In this document: positions 46,205 to 58,145 of the stretch, in pieces | Position numbering within the stretch: position 1 is the first letter of the stretch | Layout: each line of letters opens with the position of its first letter | Source: Saxidomus purpurata | Taxonomy: Eukaryota > Mollusca > Bivalvia > Venerida > Veneridae | Assembly: GCA_022818135.1 (NCBI GenBank) | Contig: JAFMSR010000002.1 | Coordinates: 46,200,699-46,264,698 of the forward strand | Length of the DNA: 64,000 nt | Reading direction: 5' to 3' | Translations under genes and position numbers: made by a program | Notes under the pieces: generated by a model | The model's input: only the letters and a program-made list of their open reading frames with translations | What the model was told of the DNA's origin: nothing | Databases searched by the model: none

Positions 46205-49200
46205 ATAAACATTAATCAGTGTTAAGTACCCTGCTGACGACCACATAGACAACAACAACAAATGTTTGTTGTTGTTCACCACATAGTCGTCATGTTCAAT
46301 AAATAAAAACATTAATTTGTGTAAGTTACCCTGCTGACGACCACATACTCGGCATGTTCAATAAAAAAAAACATTAATAAGTGTAAAGTACCCTGCTGAC
46401 GACCACATAGTCGGCATGTTCAATAAATAAAAACATTAATTCATTCGTGTAAAGTACCCTGCTGGCGACCACATAGTCGGCATGTTCAATAGATAAAAAC
46501 ATTAATTAGTGTAAGTTACCCTGCTGACGACCACATAGTCGGCATTTTCAAAAAATAAAAACATTAATTAGTGTAAGTTACCCTGCTGACGACTACATAG
46601 TTGGCATTTTCAATAAATAAAAACATTTATTAGTGTAAGTTACCCTGCTGACGATTACATAGTTGGCATTTTCAATAAATAAAAACATTTATTAGTGTAA
46701 AGTTACCCTGCTGACAACCACATAGTCGGCATGATCAATAAATAAAAACATTAATTAGTGTAAGTTACCCTGCTGACGACCACATAGTCGGCATATTCAA
46801 TAAATAAAAACATTAAATCGTGTAAGTTACCCTGCTGACGACCACTTATTCGGCATTTTCAATAAATAGAAACATTAATTAGTGTAAGTTACCCTGCTGA
46901 CAACTACATAGTCGGCATGATCAATAAATAAAAACATTAAAAAGAGTAAGTCACCCTGCTGACGACCACAAGGTCGGCATTTTCAATAAATAAAAACATT
47001 AAATAGTGTAAGAAACCCTGCTGACGACCACATAGTCGGCATTTTTAATAAAGAAAAACATTAATTAGTGTAAAGTACCCTGCTGACGACCACATAGTCG
47101 GCATGTTCAATCAATAAAAACATTTATTAGTGTAAAGTACTCTGCTGACGACCACATAGTCGGCATGATCAAAAAGCATTAATTTGTGTAAAGTAACCTG
47201 CTGACGACCACAAGGTCGGCATGTTCAATAAATAAAAACATTTATTAGTGTAAAGTACCCTGCTGACGACCACATAGTCGGCGTGTTTAATAAATAAAAA
47301 CATTAATTTGTGTAAAGTACCCTGCTGACGACCACATAGTCGGCATTTTCAATAAATAAAAACATTAATAGTGTAAAGTTACCCTGCTGACAACCACATA
47401 GTCGGCATTCTCAATAAATAAAATCATTTATAGTGTAAAGTTACCCTGCTGACAACCCCATCGTCGGCATTTTTAATAAATAAAAACATTAATTAGTGTA
47501 TGTTTCCCTGCTGGCGACCACATAGTCGGCATGATCAATAAATAAAAACATTAAAAAGAGTAAGTCACCCTGCTGACGACCACATAGTCGGCATGTTCAA
47601 TAAATAAAAACATGAAATAGTGTAAGTTACCCTGCTGACGACCACATAGTCGGCATGTTCAATAAATAAAAACATCAATTTGTGTAAAGTACCCTGCTGA
47701 CGACCACATAGTCGGCATGTTCAATAAATAAAAACATTTATTAGTGTAAAGTACCCTGCTGACGACCACATAGTCGGCATGTTCAATAAATAAAAACATT
47801 AATTTGTGTAAAGTACCCTGCTGACGACCACATAGTCGGCATGTTCAATAAATAAAAACATTTATTAGTGTAAAGTACCCTGCTGACGACAACATAGTCG
47901 GCATGTTCAATGTATAAAAACATCAATTTGTGTGTAGTACCCTGCTGACTACCACAAGGTCGTCATGTTCAATAAATAAAAACATTTATTAGTGTAAAGT
48001 ACCCTGCTGACGACCACATAGTCGGCGTGTTCAATAAATATAAACATTAATCAGTGTAAAGTACCCTGCTGACGACCACATAGTCGGCATTTTCAATAAA
48101 TTAAACATTAATTAGTGTAAAGTACCCTGCTGACGACCACATAGTCGGCATTTTCAATAAATAAAAACATCAAATTGTGTAAAGTACCCTGCTGACGACC
48201 ACATAGTCGGCATGTTCAATAAATAAAAACATTTATTAGTGTAAAGTACCCTGCTGACGACCACATAGTCGGCATGTTCAATAAATAAAAACATTAATTA
48301 GTGTAAAATACCCTGCTGACGACCACATAGTCGGCATTTTCAATAAATTAAACATTAATTAGTGTAAAGTACCCTGCTGACGACCACATAGTCGGCATTT
48401 TCAATAAATAAAAACATCAAATTGTGTAAAGTACCCTGCTGACGACCACATAGTCGGCATGATCAACAAATAAAAACATCAACTTGTCTAAAGTACCCTG
48501 CTGACGACCACATAGTCGGCATTTTCAATAAATAAAAACATCAATTTGTGTAAAGGACCCTGCTGACGACCACATAGTCGGCATGTTCAATAAATATAAA
48601 CATTAATTCGTTTAAAGTACCCTGCTGACGACCACATAGTCGGCATGTTCAATAAATAAAAACATTAAATCGTGTAAAGTACCCTGCTGAAGACCACATA
48701 GTCGGCATGATCAATAAATAAAAACATCAATTTGTGTAAAGTACCCTGCTGACGACCACATAGTCGGCATGTTCAATAAATAAAAACATTAATTCGTATA
48801 AAGGACCCTGCTGACGACCACATAGTCGGCATGTTCAATGAATAAAAACATTAATTCGTGTAAAGTACCCTGCTGACGACCACATAGTCGGCATGTTCAA
48901 TAAATAAAAACATCAATTTGTGTAAAGTACCCTGCTGACTACCACATAGTCGGCATGTCCAATAAATAAAAACATTTATTAATGTAAAGTACCCTGCTGA
49001 CGACCACATAGTCGGCATGTCCAATAAATAAAAACATTGATTAATGTAAAGTACCCTGCTGACGACCACATAGTCGGCATGTTCAATAAATAAAAACATC
49101 AATTTGTGTAAAGTACCCTGCTGACGACCACATAGTCGGCATGTCCAATAAATAAAAACATTTATTAGTGTAAAGTACCCTGCTGACGACCACATAGTCG

Positions 49201-51315
49201 GCATGATCAATAGATAAAAACATTAATTCGTGTAAAGTACCCTGCTGACGACCACATAGTCGGCATGTTCAATAAATATAAACATTAATTCGTGTAAAGG
49301 ACCCTGCTGACGACCACAAGGTCGGCATGTTCAATAAATAAAAACATATTTAGTGTAAAGTACCCTGCTGAAGACCACATAGTCGGCATGATCAATAAAT
49401 AAAAACATCAATTTGTCTAAAGTACCCTGCTGACGACAACATAGTCGGCATGTTCAATAAATTAAAACACCAATTTGTCTAAAGTACCCTGCTGACGACC
49501 ACATAGTCGGCATGTTCAATAAATAAAAACATCAATTTGTGTAAAGTACCCTGCTGACGACCACATAGTCGGCATGTCCAATAAATAAAAACATTTATTG
49601 GTGTAAAGTACCCTGCTGACGACCACAAGGTCGGCATGTTCAAGAAATAAAAACATCGATTTGTGTAAAGTACCCTGCTGACGACCACATAGTCGGCATG
49701 TTCAATAAATAAAAACATTAATTTGTGTAAAGTACCCTGCTGACGACCACATAGTCGGCATGTTCAATAAATAAAAACATCAATTTGTCTAAAGTACCCT
49801 GCTGACGACCACATAGTCGGCATGTCCAATAAATAAAAACATTTATTAGTGTAAAGTACCCTGCTGACGACCACAAGGTCGGCATGTTCAATAAATAAAA
49901 ACATCGATTTGTGTAAAGTACCCTGCTGACGACCACAAAGTCGGCATGATCAATAAATAAAAACATTAATTTGTGTAAAGTACCCGGCTGACGAACACAT
50001 AGTCGGCATTTTCAATAAATAAAAACATCGATTTGTGTAAAGTACCCTGCTGACGACCACATAGTCGGCATTTTCAATAAATAAAAACATTAATTTGTGT
50101 AAAGTACCCTGCTGACGACCACATAGTCGGCATGTTCAATAAATAAAAACATTTATTAGTGTAAAGTACCCTGCTGACGACCACATAGTCGGCATGATCA
50201 ATAAATAAAAACATCAATACCCGCTGACGACCACATATGGCATGGTCAATAAAAAAAACATCAATTTGTGTAAAGTACCCGCTACGACCACACAGTCAGC
50301 ATGTTCAATAAATAAAAACATTTATTAGTGTAAAGTACCCTGCTGACGACCACATAGTCGGCATGTTCAATAAATAAAAACATCAATTTGTGTAAAGTAC
50401 CCTGCTGACGACCACATAGTCGGCATGTTCAATAAATAAAAACATTTATTAGTGTAAAGTACCCTGCTGACGACCACATAGTCGGCATGTTCAATAAATA
50501 AAAACATCGATTTGTGTAAAGTACCCTGCTGACGACCACATAGTCGGCATGTTCAATAAATAAAAACATCAATTTGTGTAAAGTACCCTGCTGACGACCA
50601 CACAGTCGGCATGATCAATAAATGAAAACATTAATTTGTGTAAAGTACCCGGCTGACGAACACATAGTCGGCATGTTCAATAAATAAAAACACCAATTTG
50701 TGTAAAGTACCCTGCTGACGACCACATAGTCGGCATGATCAATAAATAAAAACATCAATTTGTGTAAAGTACCCTGCTGACGACCACATAGTCGGCATGT
50801 TCAATAAATAAAAACATCAATTTGTGTAAAGTACCCTGCTGACGACCACATAGTCGGCATGTTCAATAAATAAAAACATCAATTTGTGTAAAGTACCCTG
50901 CTGACGACCACATAGTCGGCATGTTCAATAAATAAAAACATCAATTTGTGTAAAGTACCCTGCTGACGACCACATAGTCGGCATGTTCAATAAATAAAAA
51001 CATCAATTTGTGTAAAGTACCCTGCTGACGACCACATAGTCGGCATGTTCAATAAATAAAAACATTTATTAGTGTAAAGTACCCTGCTGACGACCACATA
51101 GTCGGCATGTTCAATAAATAAAAACATCAATTTGTGTAAAGTACCCTGCTGACGACCACATAGTCGGCATGTTCAATAAATAAAAACATTAATCGTGTAA
51201 GTTACCCTGCTGAAGACCACAAAGTCGGCATGATCAATAAATGAAAACACCAATTGGTGTAAAGTACCCTGCTGACGACCACATAGTCGGCATGTTCAAT
51301 AAATAAAAACATTAA
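46205..51315 (-). repeat. 62-bp satellite, ~80 copies
   Basis: The plus-strand unit is GTGTAAAGTACCCTGCTGAC + GACCACATAGTCGGCATGTT + CAATAAATAAAAACATTAAT + TA, head to tail without spacers. The early part (46205-47500) is more variable and homogeneity rises after ~48000. On the minus strand each unit reads ATGCCGACTATGTGGTCGTC then AGCAGGGTAC, which resembles the module end GCCGATCATGAT..TGGTCG plus a GTAC/GTAA donor. Minus-strand frames up to 119 codons arise because many unit variants lack stops; 62 is not a multiple of 3, so no peptide repeats in register. Confidence 0.95.
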
Positions 51316-51858
51316 TTTGTTTCATCAATGTTTTTACTTATGATAAAAATAATATCTTGGTTGGGCAACCAGGATAGGGAAATCAAATTTTTAAAATACC
51401 TCCAGTGAAAATCTTACTTGAATTAAGGGCTAAGTGAACATAAATGAATGTTAATGATCAGATGTTAAAGTTTCAAACAAATCTGTTACAACGCCAAATT
51501 CCAATTATATACCTTTAAACTTCACAGTCAAAATGAAGGAAGAAAATAAGTTAAAATTACCATTACCGACGACTGCTAGTGTGTCGGCTTGTTTGACATG
51601 TTTAGGTCATAATCAGCATGCTTGATAAATGTGCAAATACCTAAGTTTAAACTAACCTGTTGTTCTTAAGGGTGTTTGCCTTTTCCATCAATGTAGACTA
51701 TGATCAACGTACACTTCCGTCTGGTCAGACGAAAAATAATCGATCATCCCTGTAAATCTGTCGTAAGCTTTACCAACTTGAAAACATCTTACTAGTGAGT
51801 GCAGTGTGGAACATTCTACCAACAATCAGGTGATACAATAAGATAAACATAAACGTAC
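51316..51858 (-). other. Transition from satellite to module cluster
   Basis: Includes a decayed module near 51680-51740 (SDQTEVYVDHSLH, then TGA where the consensus has TGG) and a degenerate one near 51565-51620. Otherwise unannotated. Confidence 0.5.
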
Positions 51859-51941
51859 CAGTTAAATGCAAATAAGTATGTATTTGCGACCGGTGTAGAC
51901 CATGATCAACATACACCTCCATGTGGTTAAATGGTAATCGC
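51859..51941 (-). pseudogene. Module copy with length change (EVYVDHGLH)
   Basis: Acceptor TTAATTCAG and GTACG donor are kept. The frame reads RLPFNHMEVYVDHGLHRSQ, but the segment is 83 bp, which breaks the 3n length of its three relatives. It is probably non-functional, or spliced differently. Confidence 0.4.
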
Positions 51942-52365
51942 CTGAATTAACACTTCCATTCTGTCATAAGACTGTATACCTGTAAATACGATTTTTAAAA
52001 TACAGAGTGACAAGTAATGGGAGTACAAGAAAGTAAAGGTGATTTCACGTATTTTAGGAAACATTCAGGAACACACAATAGCCCGTAAACTTGGCAAAAC
52101 CTATTTTCATACTTACTATAAGGCAATTGCATATCCTAAATCCAAAATGTATTGAATACTCAACGCTATATTAGTACCTATGGGCAAACCATTTCGTTTT
52201 TTGCAATTGTTTGTTTCATACTATGGTCACAAATACTTAACCAATCTACAGAATATCACATGATACTAGTACATGTACATACAGCCGAACCTGGAAACAA
52301 CCAAGGAGAACACACTGGTGGTAAGTATGATAAAATCAATAGAAGATAAACAAGAATTTACGTAC

Positions 52366-52443
52366 CAGTTAAAGGCAACAGAGTTTTGCTGCAGGTGTAG
52401 ATCATGATCGGCATCCATCTCGGTGTGGTCAGGAAGCAAACAG
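52366..52443 (-). CDS. Candidate micro-exon module 1 (78 bp)
   Basis: The minus-strand acceptor TTGATTCAG and donor GTACGT bracket 78 bp. After one leading base it encodes CLLPDHTEMDADHDLHLQQN and continues open to two trailing bases. Length divisible by three with symmetric phase means it could be added or skipped without shifting frame. The same acceptor, donor and phase are found in 53024-53092 and 54723-54791. The peptide is acidic/His-rich with no known domain. Whether it is transcribed is unknown. Confidence 0.45.
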
Positions 52444-53023
52444 CTGAATCAACGCTTCCATTCTGTCATAAGCTCTAAACCCTAATATTGTGTTCCTGTA
52501 AGTATGTTTTTTCAGTTAAAGGAAACTCTGACCCATTCACGAAAGTAAAGGTTATATCACAAAGGTATTTTAGTAAACATTGGACATCACACAAAAGTCG
52601 AATATCATGTACCTGTAAGTATGCTTTTTTAATTACATGTACAGGAAACTTAGACCTATACATGAAAGTAAAAGGTGATTTCAAAAAGATATTTTAGTAA
52701 ACATTCGATAGACACAAAACTCGAAACAAAACTCAATTTCATAATACCTATATTAGGCAACTGCATATTCTAAAACTTAAAATGTATTTTATATGCATTT
52801 ATAATAAACACTCAACTCTATATGTCATTGAGTACATTAGCTATGCAAAGCCATGGTAACGTTTTATTATACATTTATAATCTAATCTACAGAATATCCA
52901 ATTATATTAGTACATAAAGCCGAGTCTGGAAACAAGCAAAAACAATCGTTACCCTTTTAGTGACAAGTGAGTTAAGTATGGAATATATTCAGCTGATACA
53001 ATGTAAGATCAAGATAAACGTAC

Positions 53024-53092
53024 CAGTTTAAGGTTTGCGACCAGTGTAGATCATGATCGACATGTATCTCCGAGTGGTAAGGAGGCAAACAG
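53024..53092 (-). CDS. Candidate micro-exon module 2 (69 bp)
   Basis: Same acceptor (TTGATTCAG), donor (GTACGT) and phase as module 1; 69 bp. It encodes CLPPYHSEIHVDHDLHWSQT after one leading base. Conserved positions across modules are L-P, H-[ST]-E and DHDLH[WL]. Substitutions relative to its paralogues are spread over codons without stops, which argues mildly for a protein-coding past. Confidence 0.45.
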
Positions 53093-53202
53093 CTGAATCA
53101 ACGTTTCCATTCTGTCATAAGCTTTTCACTCGAACATTGTGTTCCTGTAAATATGTTTTGTATAATAACTTGGAGACAAGAATAGTAAAATGGGACCCAT
53201 AC

Positions 53203-53892
53203 CACTGCGGATGAACGACCACCGGATATTGGGGCAAAAGTGAGCACAGATAATCAGTTTTCGCGAGGAACGTGTTACAACCGGGGTCAAGTAAGGCCCG
53301 ATTTTCCTCGACATATGATAGTGTTTATTTGTGTTTTTTCAATACGATAATGACTGCAAGCCGAAAATATTCTCGATGTGCAACAAAAATATGTTGAAAT
53401 GTTGAAGATTCCAAAACAAATATCCTGCTCACTCGAATAAACCGTTGCAAATTAGCCTTTATTTGATAAATCATTACATATAATAACTGCAAGATATCAT
53501 TTGAATAAAGACAACATAATAATGTAAAAATTAAAGACAAAAGTACAACGGTTTCAAACATTTCAATCACGGGTATTGGTTAAACGTGTACACGGGGTGA
53601 GCGAATCACTGCTATAGATGGAAATAAAAATAGAATTTTTTGAATGGAAGTATATATTATCAGATGAAGGTATTGATTCATAAGTGTCCAACAAGCCTAT
53701 AAGTTAATATTTCAAAATATAAAAGTATTATAATGTTTGTCGGCCATTTTATTAGACACGCATGTAACAATTACATTCATATCGTAAAAATTTTAGTACC
53801 GGCAGCGATGCAATGACGAATAAGCGATGTAGATAAACTTTATCTCAACGATGGGTGTAAGATAAAATGCGTTGTTCTAGGTAATGGAAATA

Positions 53893-53964
<72 letters not shown>

Positions 53965-54165
53965 AAAAAAAAAATTTTTTTTTTTTTTTATGATTATTAA
54001 ATTTTTTTTTAAAGAAGATATTTTTGTTTTTTGTTGTTTTTTTTTTTTTTAAAAATTTAATTTTTTTTTTTTTTTTAAAATTTTTTTTGTGTTTTTTTTT
54101 TTTTTGAGGGTTTTGGGTTGGTGTTTTTTTTTTTTTTTTTTTTTTTTGTTTTTTTTTTTTTTTTT

Positions 54166-54216
<51 letters not shown>

Positions 54217-54314
54217 TTTTTAAAAAAAATTTTTAAAAAAAAAATTTTTTAAATAAATTTATTTTTTTTTTTGAAGATGTATCTCATAGGTGAGAAAAAA
54301 AATTGGTGAATAAA
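53203..54314. mobile_element. ~1.1-kb insertion with 16-bp target duplication
   Basis: AAAATGGGACCCATAC occurs at 53187-53202 and 54315-54330. The paralogous tandem units read straight through this point, so the insertion is real. It ends in GAATAAAAAAA just before the duplicated target, like a poly(A) tail, which with a 16-bp duplication suggests LINE-mediated retroposition. About 380 bp of its 3' part is unreadable low-complexity sequence (53893-54272). The readable part (CACTGCGGATGAACGACCAC...) matches nothing I know. Confidence 0.55.
53893..54272. other. Sequencing/assembly artefact: 71 Gs then T/A runs
   Basis: An uninterrupted run of 71 G is followed by ~300 bp of almost pure T and A homopolymers. 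This is implausible as genomic sequence in this context and is best treated as unresolved bases. Confidence 0.75.
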
Positions 54315-54722
54315 AAAATGGGACCCATACATGAGAGTAAAGATTACTTCACGAACGCTTATAGGAAATAGTCAAGAAAACACAAAAACTCAAGACAAAC
54401 CCTTTTTTCATAATAGCAATGAGGCAACTGCATATCCTATAACTAAATCCTTTTTAATTCATTTCTAATTAACACTCCACGCTCTATAAGTACTCTATCG
54501 ACAATTTGGTAAAACCACAATAATCATTATTGAAAATTGTTTATATCATATTCGGATGATAAATACTTATCTACAACTAGTACATGTACATAAAGCCGAA
54601 CATGGAAACAACCAAGAACAAAATTTGTTACCGAATTTTTCACCACATTGGTGACTAGTGAGTTCAGTGTGGAACATATTCAGTTGATACAATCAATGTA
54701 AGATAAACAAGCATTAACGTAC

Positions 54723-54791
54723 CGGTTAAAGGCAACTGACCAGTGTAGATCATGATCGGCGTACACCTCGGTGTGGTCAGATGGTAATCGG
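54723..54791 (-). CDS. Candidate micro-exon module 3 (69 bp)
   Basis: Acceptor TTGATTCAG, donor GTACGT, 69 bp, same phase. It encodes RLPSDHTEVYADHDLHWSVA after one leading base. This is the closest copy to the family consensus and the most upstream (5') module of the minus-strand ladder that I can find. The sequence beyond (higher coordinates) shows no earlier exon I recognise. Confidence 0.45.
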
Positions 54792-55035
54792 CTGAATCAA
54801 CACTTAAGTCATAATTCTGTCATAGCTTTCCACTCGAATATCGTGTACCTGTAAATATGCCTTTTTAATTACATCTACAGGGAAACTTAGACCTATACAC
54901 GAGAGTAAAAGGTGTTTGCAAAAAGGTATTTTAACAAACATTTATGAATACACAGAACACGAAACAAAATCTATTTTCATAATAACTATATAAGGCAAAT
55001 TCATATCCTTAAAACTCAAATGTATTGAATAATAC

Positions 55036-56179
55036 ATGAACACACATACATTGACAAATGTACACATTTTCCATTGTTTATCAAATCTTACTGTTAATCA
55101 CATAGCTCACATAGATATAGTGCCAAAGTTGTTGTACTATTTGGCCTAAAACTTGCTTGGATCAACCTAGTGCCTATTTAGTCTAGCCTTGAAGGGGTTA
55201 AATGTTGGTGCTTCAACAGTATTAATTAGTTTAAAAAAAGCAATTCAATTTACATCAATCATTTTATTGCCGATTTAGAATAATGAAATATAAAAATTCT
55301 AATCAAGGAGCATATTGAATCTAAGAAAACATGTAGAATAACAGAATGTTTGGCAAAATAAATATTCTAAACAATGACATTACCTTACAACTTTCGACGT
55401 CCTTTCACCAAGAGAATGTGCGTGTGAGTAAAAAGTCAAAAACGGGATCAAAGGTGAGATCTTATTGTTAAATACTTAAAACTGCTCACGGCCATACATG
55501 GTATTGTATTTGTACATTGTATTCGATTTAATGCTTCATGCAGGATGCTCAATGACATTTACTCAGCTAACCCCTTCGGATAATGTCAGCTGGGAACGGG
55601 GTATGAGGCAACAAAGAGGGTAACACAAAACGGAATTAAACAAGTAAAATGGACAATACTCTTTCGATATCATTTTATTCCCTACAGGAAACCTCAAATA
55701 TTTATCAACATTCCATTCGGAGCATCAACAGGGCATTTTCTACGGAAATCACCGAACTTCTCAACTGTGCAAGAATAAACCAATTAAATATCAAATTACT
55801 GTGATTTCTGCCAACAATTAAAGTACTAACAGCATGTGTGTAACGCAGTGCTGAGGATTAGCAAATTACTTAAAACGAAAGTTCAAGCTAAATACAAGTT
55901 CCGGTTAATATATTCTTGAAATGTAAATTTCTCTCTTGAATAAAGCGCAACTGGTGAATGAAACTAGGCATATTTCACACGTTTAAACTTTTTATCTTAT
56001 TAGCAATTACGAAATAACCTTTATATAAGAAACAACGCTTACTATCTTACTTGAGGAACATTATTTCTTTAGCTGGTAACTGCAGAGGTTAGAAACAATC
56101 TCACGCATATTTAGAGTAAGCAAGGAGTATGCAGAAGACTTAAGAATTTGCCGAAGCTGGAACATAACAAGTACACCCA
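55036..56179. other. Unannotated sequence
   Basis: No repeats or gene-like segments recognised. Confidence 0.5.
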
Positions 56180-56188
56180 TTCATTGCA

Positions 56189-56301
56189 AAGGGGTCTATA
56201 ACATTGTGTACCTGTTTGTTAACGTAACAGGTATATAATAAGTACTTATTATAGACATGTAACGTTAACAAACGGGTAGCCAATGTTAAAAACCCCTTTG
56301 G
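56189..56301. mobile_element. ~113-bp foldback element with 9-bp target duplication
   Basis: The sequence is an almost complete palindrome centred at ~56242 (AATAAGTACTTATT). Its arms run from AAGGGGTCTATAACATTG to CAATGTTAAAAACCCCTTTGG. TTCATTGCA flanks it on both sides (56180-56188 and 56302-56310). A 9-bp duplication is typical of Mutator-like elements, but there are no other diagnostics. A fragment of one arm lies inside the 43-bp satellite at 58066-58098. Confidence 0.8.
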
Positions 56302-56576
56302 TTCATTGCAGACTATACAACGAGCATTTTCAAATTGGCAGTAAAATGTGTAACATGTAATATATCATTTTCGCTAAATAAATATATAAACTACATGTAC
56401 TTTTTTAAAGGCTGTAAAAGCGCGCAAAATATGCCATACCGAAATGCACTTCAGTGTGTTAAGTGCCACTCAAATTTTACAGGTATAAAATTCGCCAAAT
56501 AACATCATATATTTTCTTTACAAAAACAAACTGGAATTTAAGGGTTCGATATCACTAGATTTGTTTATGCAAAATA

Positions 56577-58145
56577 AGTATCATACCCGGCATGAGCCAA
56601 GCATAACAGACATGTATCAAGTAGCATACCCGGCATGAGCCAAGCATAACAGACATGTATCAAGTAGCATACCCGGCATGAGCCAAGCATAACAGACATG
56701 TATCAAGTAGCATACCCGGCATGAGCCAAGCATAAAGACATGTATCAAGTAGCATATCCGGCATGAGCCAAGCATAACAGACATGTATCAAGTATCATAC
56801 ACGGCATGAGCCAAGCATAACAGACATGTATCAAGTATCATACCCGGCATGAGTCAAGCATAACAGACATGTATCAAGTAGCATACCCGGCATGAGCCAA
56901 GCATAACAGACATGTATCAAGTAGCATACCCGGCATGAGCCAAGCATAACAGACATGTATCAAGTAGCATACCCGGCATGAGTCAAGCATAACAGACATG
57001 TATCAAGTAGCATACCCGGCATGAGCCAAGCATAACAGACATGTATCAAGTAGCATACCCGGCATGAGCCAAGCATAACAGACATGTATCAAGTAGCATA
57101 CACGGCATGAGTCAAGCATAACAGACATGTATCAAGAGCATACCCGGCATGAGTCAAGCATAACAGACAGTATCAAGTAGCGTACACGGCATGAGCAAGC
57201 ATAACAGACATGTATCAAGTAGCGTACCCGGCATGAGTCAAGCATAACAGACATGTATCAAGTAGCATACCCGGCATGAGCCAAGCATAACAGACATGTA
57301 TCAAGTAGCATACCCGGCATGAGTCAAGCATAACAGACATGTATCAAGTAGCATACCCGGCATGAGTCAAGCATAACAGACATGTATCAGGTAGCATACA
57401 CGGCATGAGCCAAGCACAACAGACATGTATCAAGTAGCATACCCGGCATGAGCCAAGCACAACAGACATGTATCAAGTAGCATACCCGGCATGAGCCAAG
57501 CACAACAGACATGTATCAAGTAGCATACACGGCATGAGCCAAGCATAACAGACATGTATCAAGTAGCATACCCGGCATGAGCCAAGCATAACAGACATGT
57601 ATCAAGTAGCATACCCGGCATGAGCCAAGCATAACAGACATGTATCAAGTAGCATACCCGGCATGAGCCAAGCATAACAGACATGTATCAAGTAGCATAC
57701 ACGGCATGAGCCAAGCATAACAGACATGTATCAAGTAGCATACCCGGCATGAGCCAAGCATAACAGACATGTATCAAGTAGCATACCCGGCATGAGCCAA
57801 GCATAACAGACATGTTCAAGTGCCCCGGTGGAGCTAGCTGATAGTAGCCCGGCTGAGCCAAGCATAACAGACAGTATCAAGTAGCATACCCGGCATGAGC
57901 CAAGCATAACAGACATGTATCAAGTAGCATACCCGGCATGAGCCAAGCATAACAGACATGTATCAAGTAGCATACACGGCATGAGCCAAGCATAACAGAC
58001 ATGTATCAAGTAGCATACACGGCATGAGCCAAGCATAACAGACATGTATCAAGAAGCATACCCGGCAAACGGGTAGACAATGTTACAGACCCCTTTGGTA
58101 TCAAGTAGTATACCCGGCATGAGCCAAGCATAACAGACATGTAAC
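56577..58145. repeat. 43-bp satellite, ~36 copies
   Basis: Unit GTAGCATACCCGGCATGAGC + CAAGCATAACAGACATGTAT + CAA, head to tail. Variants with ACACGGC and GAGTC are interspersed. Patches at 57130-57200 and 57820-57880 show clustered indels typical of poor consensus. Near the end (58066-58098) a foldback-element arm interrupts it. Confidence 0.95.

Larger units (their letters stand above)
51850..55035 (-). repeat. Four tandem ~0.5-0.65-kb exon-intron units
   Basis: Units begin near 51859, 52366, 53024 and 54723, each with a module. On its plus-strand right they share GCTGAATCAACGCTTCCATT, CTGTCATAAGC, CTGTAAATATG, GAAACTTAGACC.ATACACGA, AAAGGTATTTTAG.AAACATT, ATTTTCATAATA and GGCAACTGCATATCC. 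The third unit is enlarged by an insertion (53203-54314). Confidence 0.85.

Noticed and set aside
48851..49966. 119-, 79- and 82-codon minus-strand frames (FIEHADYVVVSRVLYTN...)
   Set aside because: Produced by the 62-bp satellite, whose common variants lack stops in all three frames; no start or splice support as a protein.
46205..51315. CRISPR-like regular array
   Set aside because: Units are contiguous without variable spacers, and the context is clearly animal genomic DNA.
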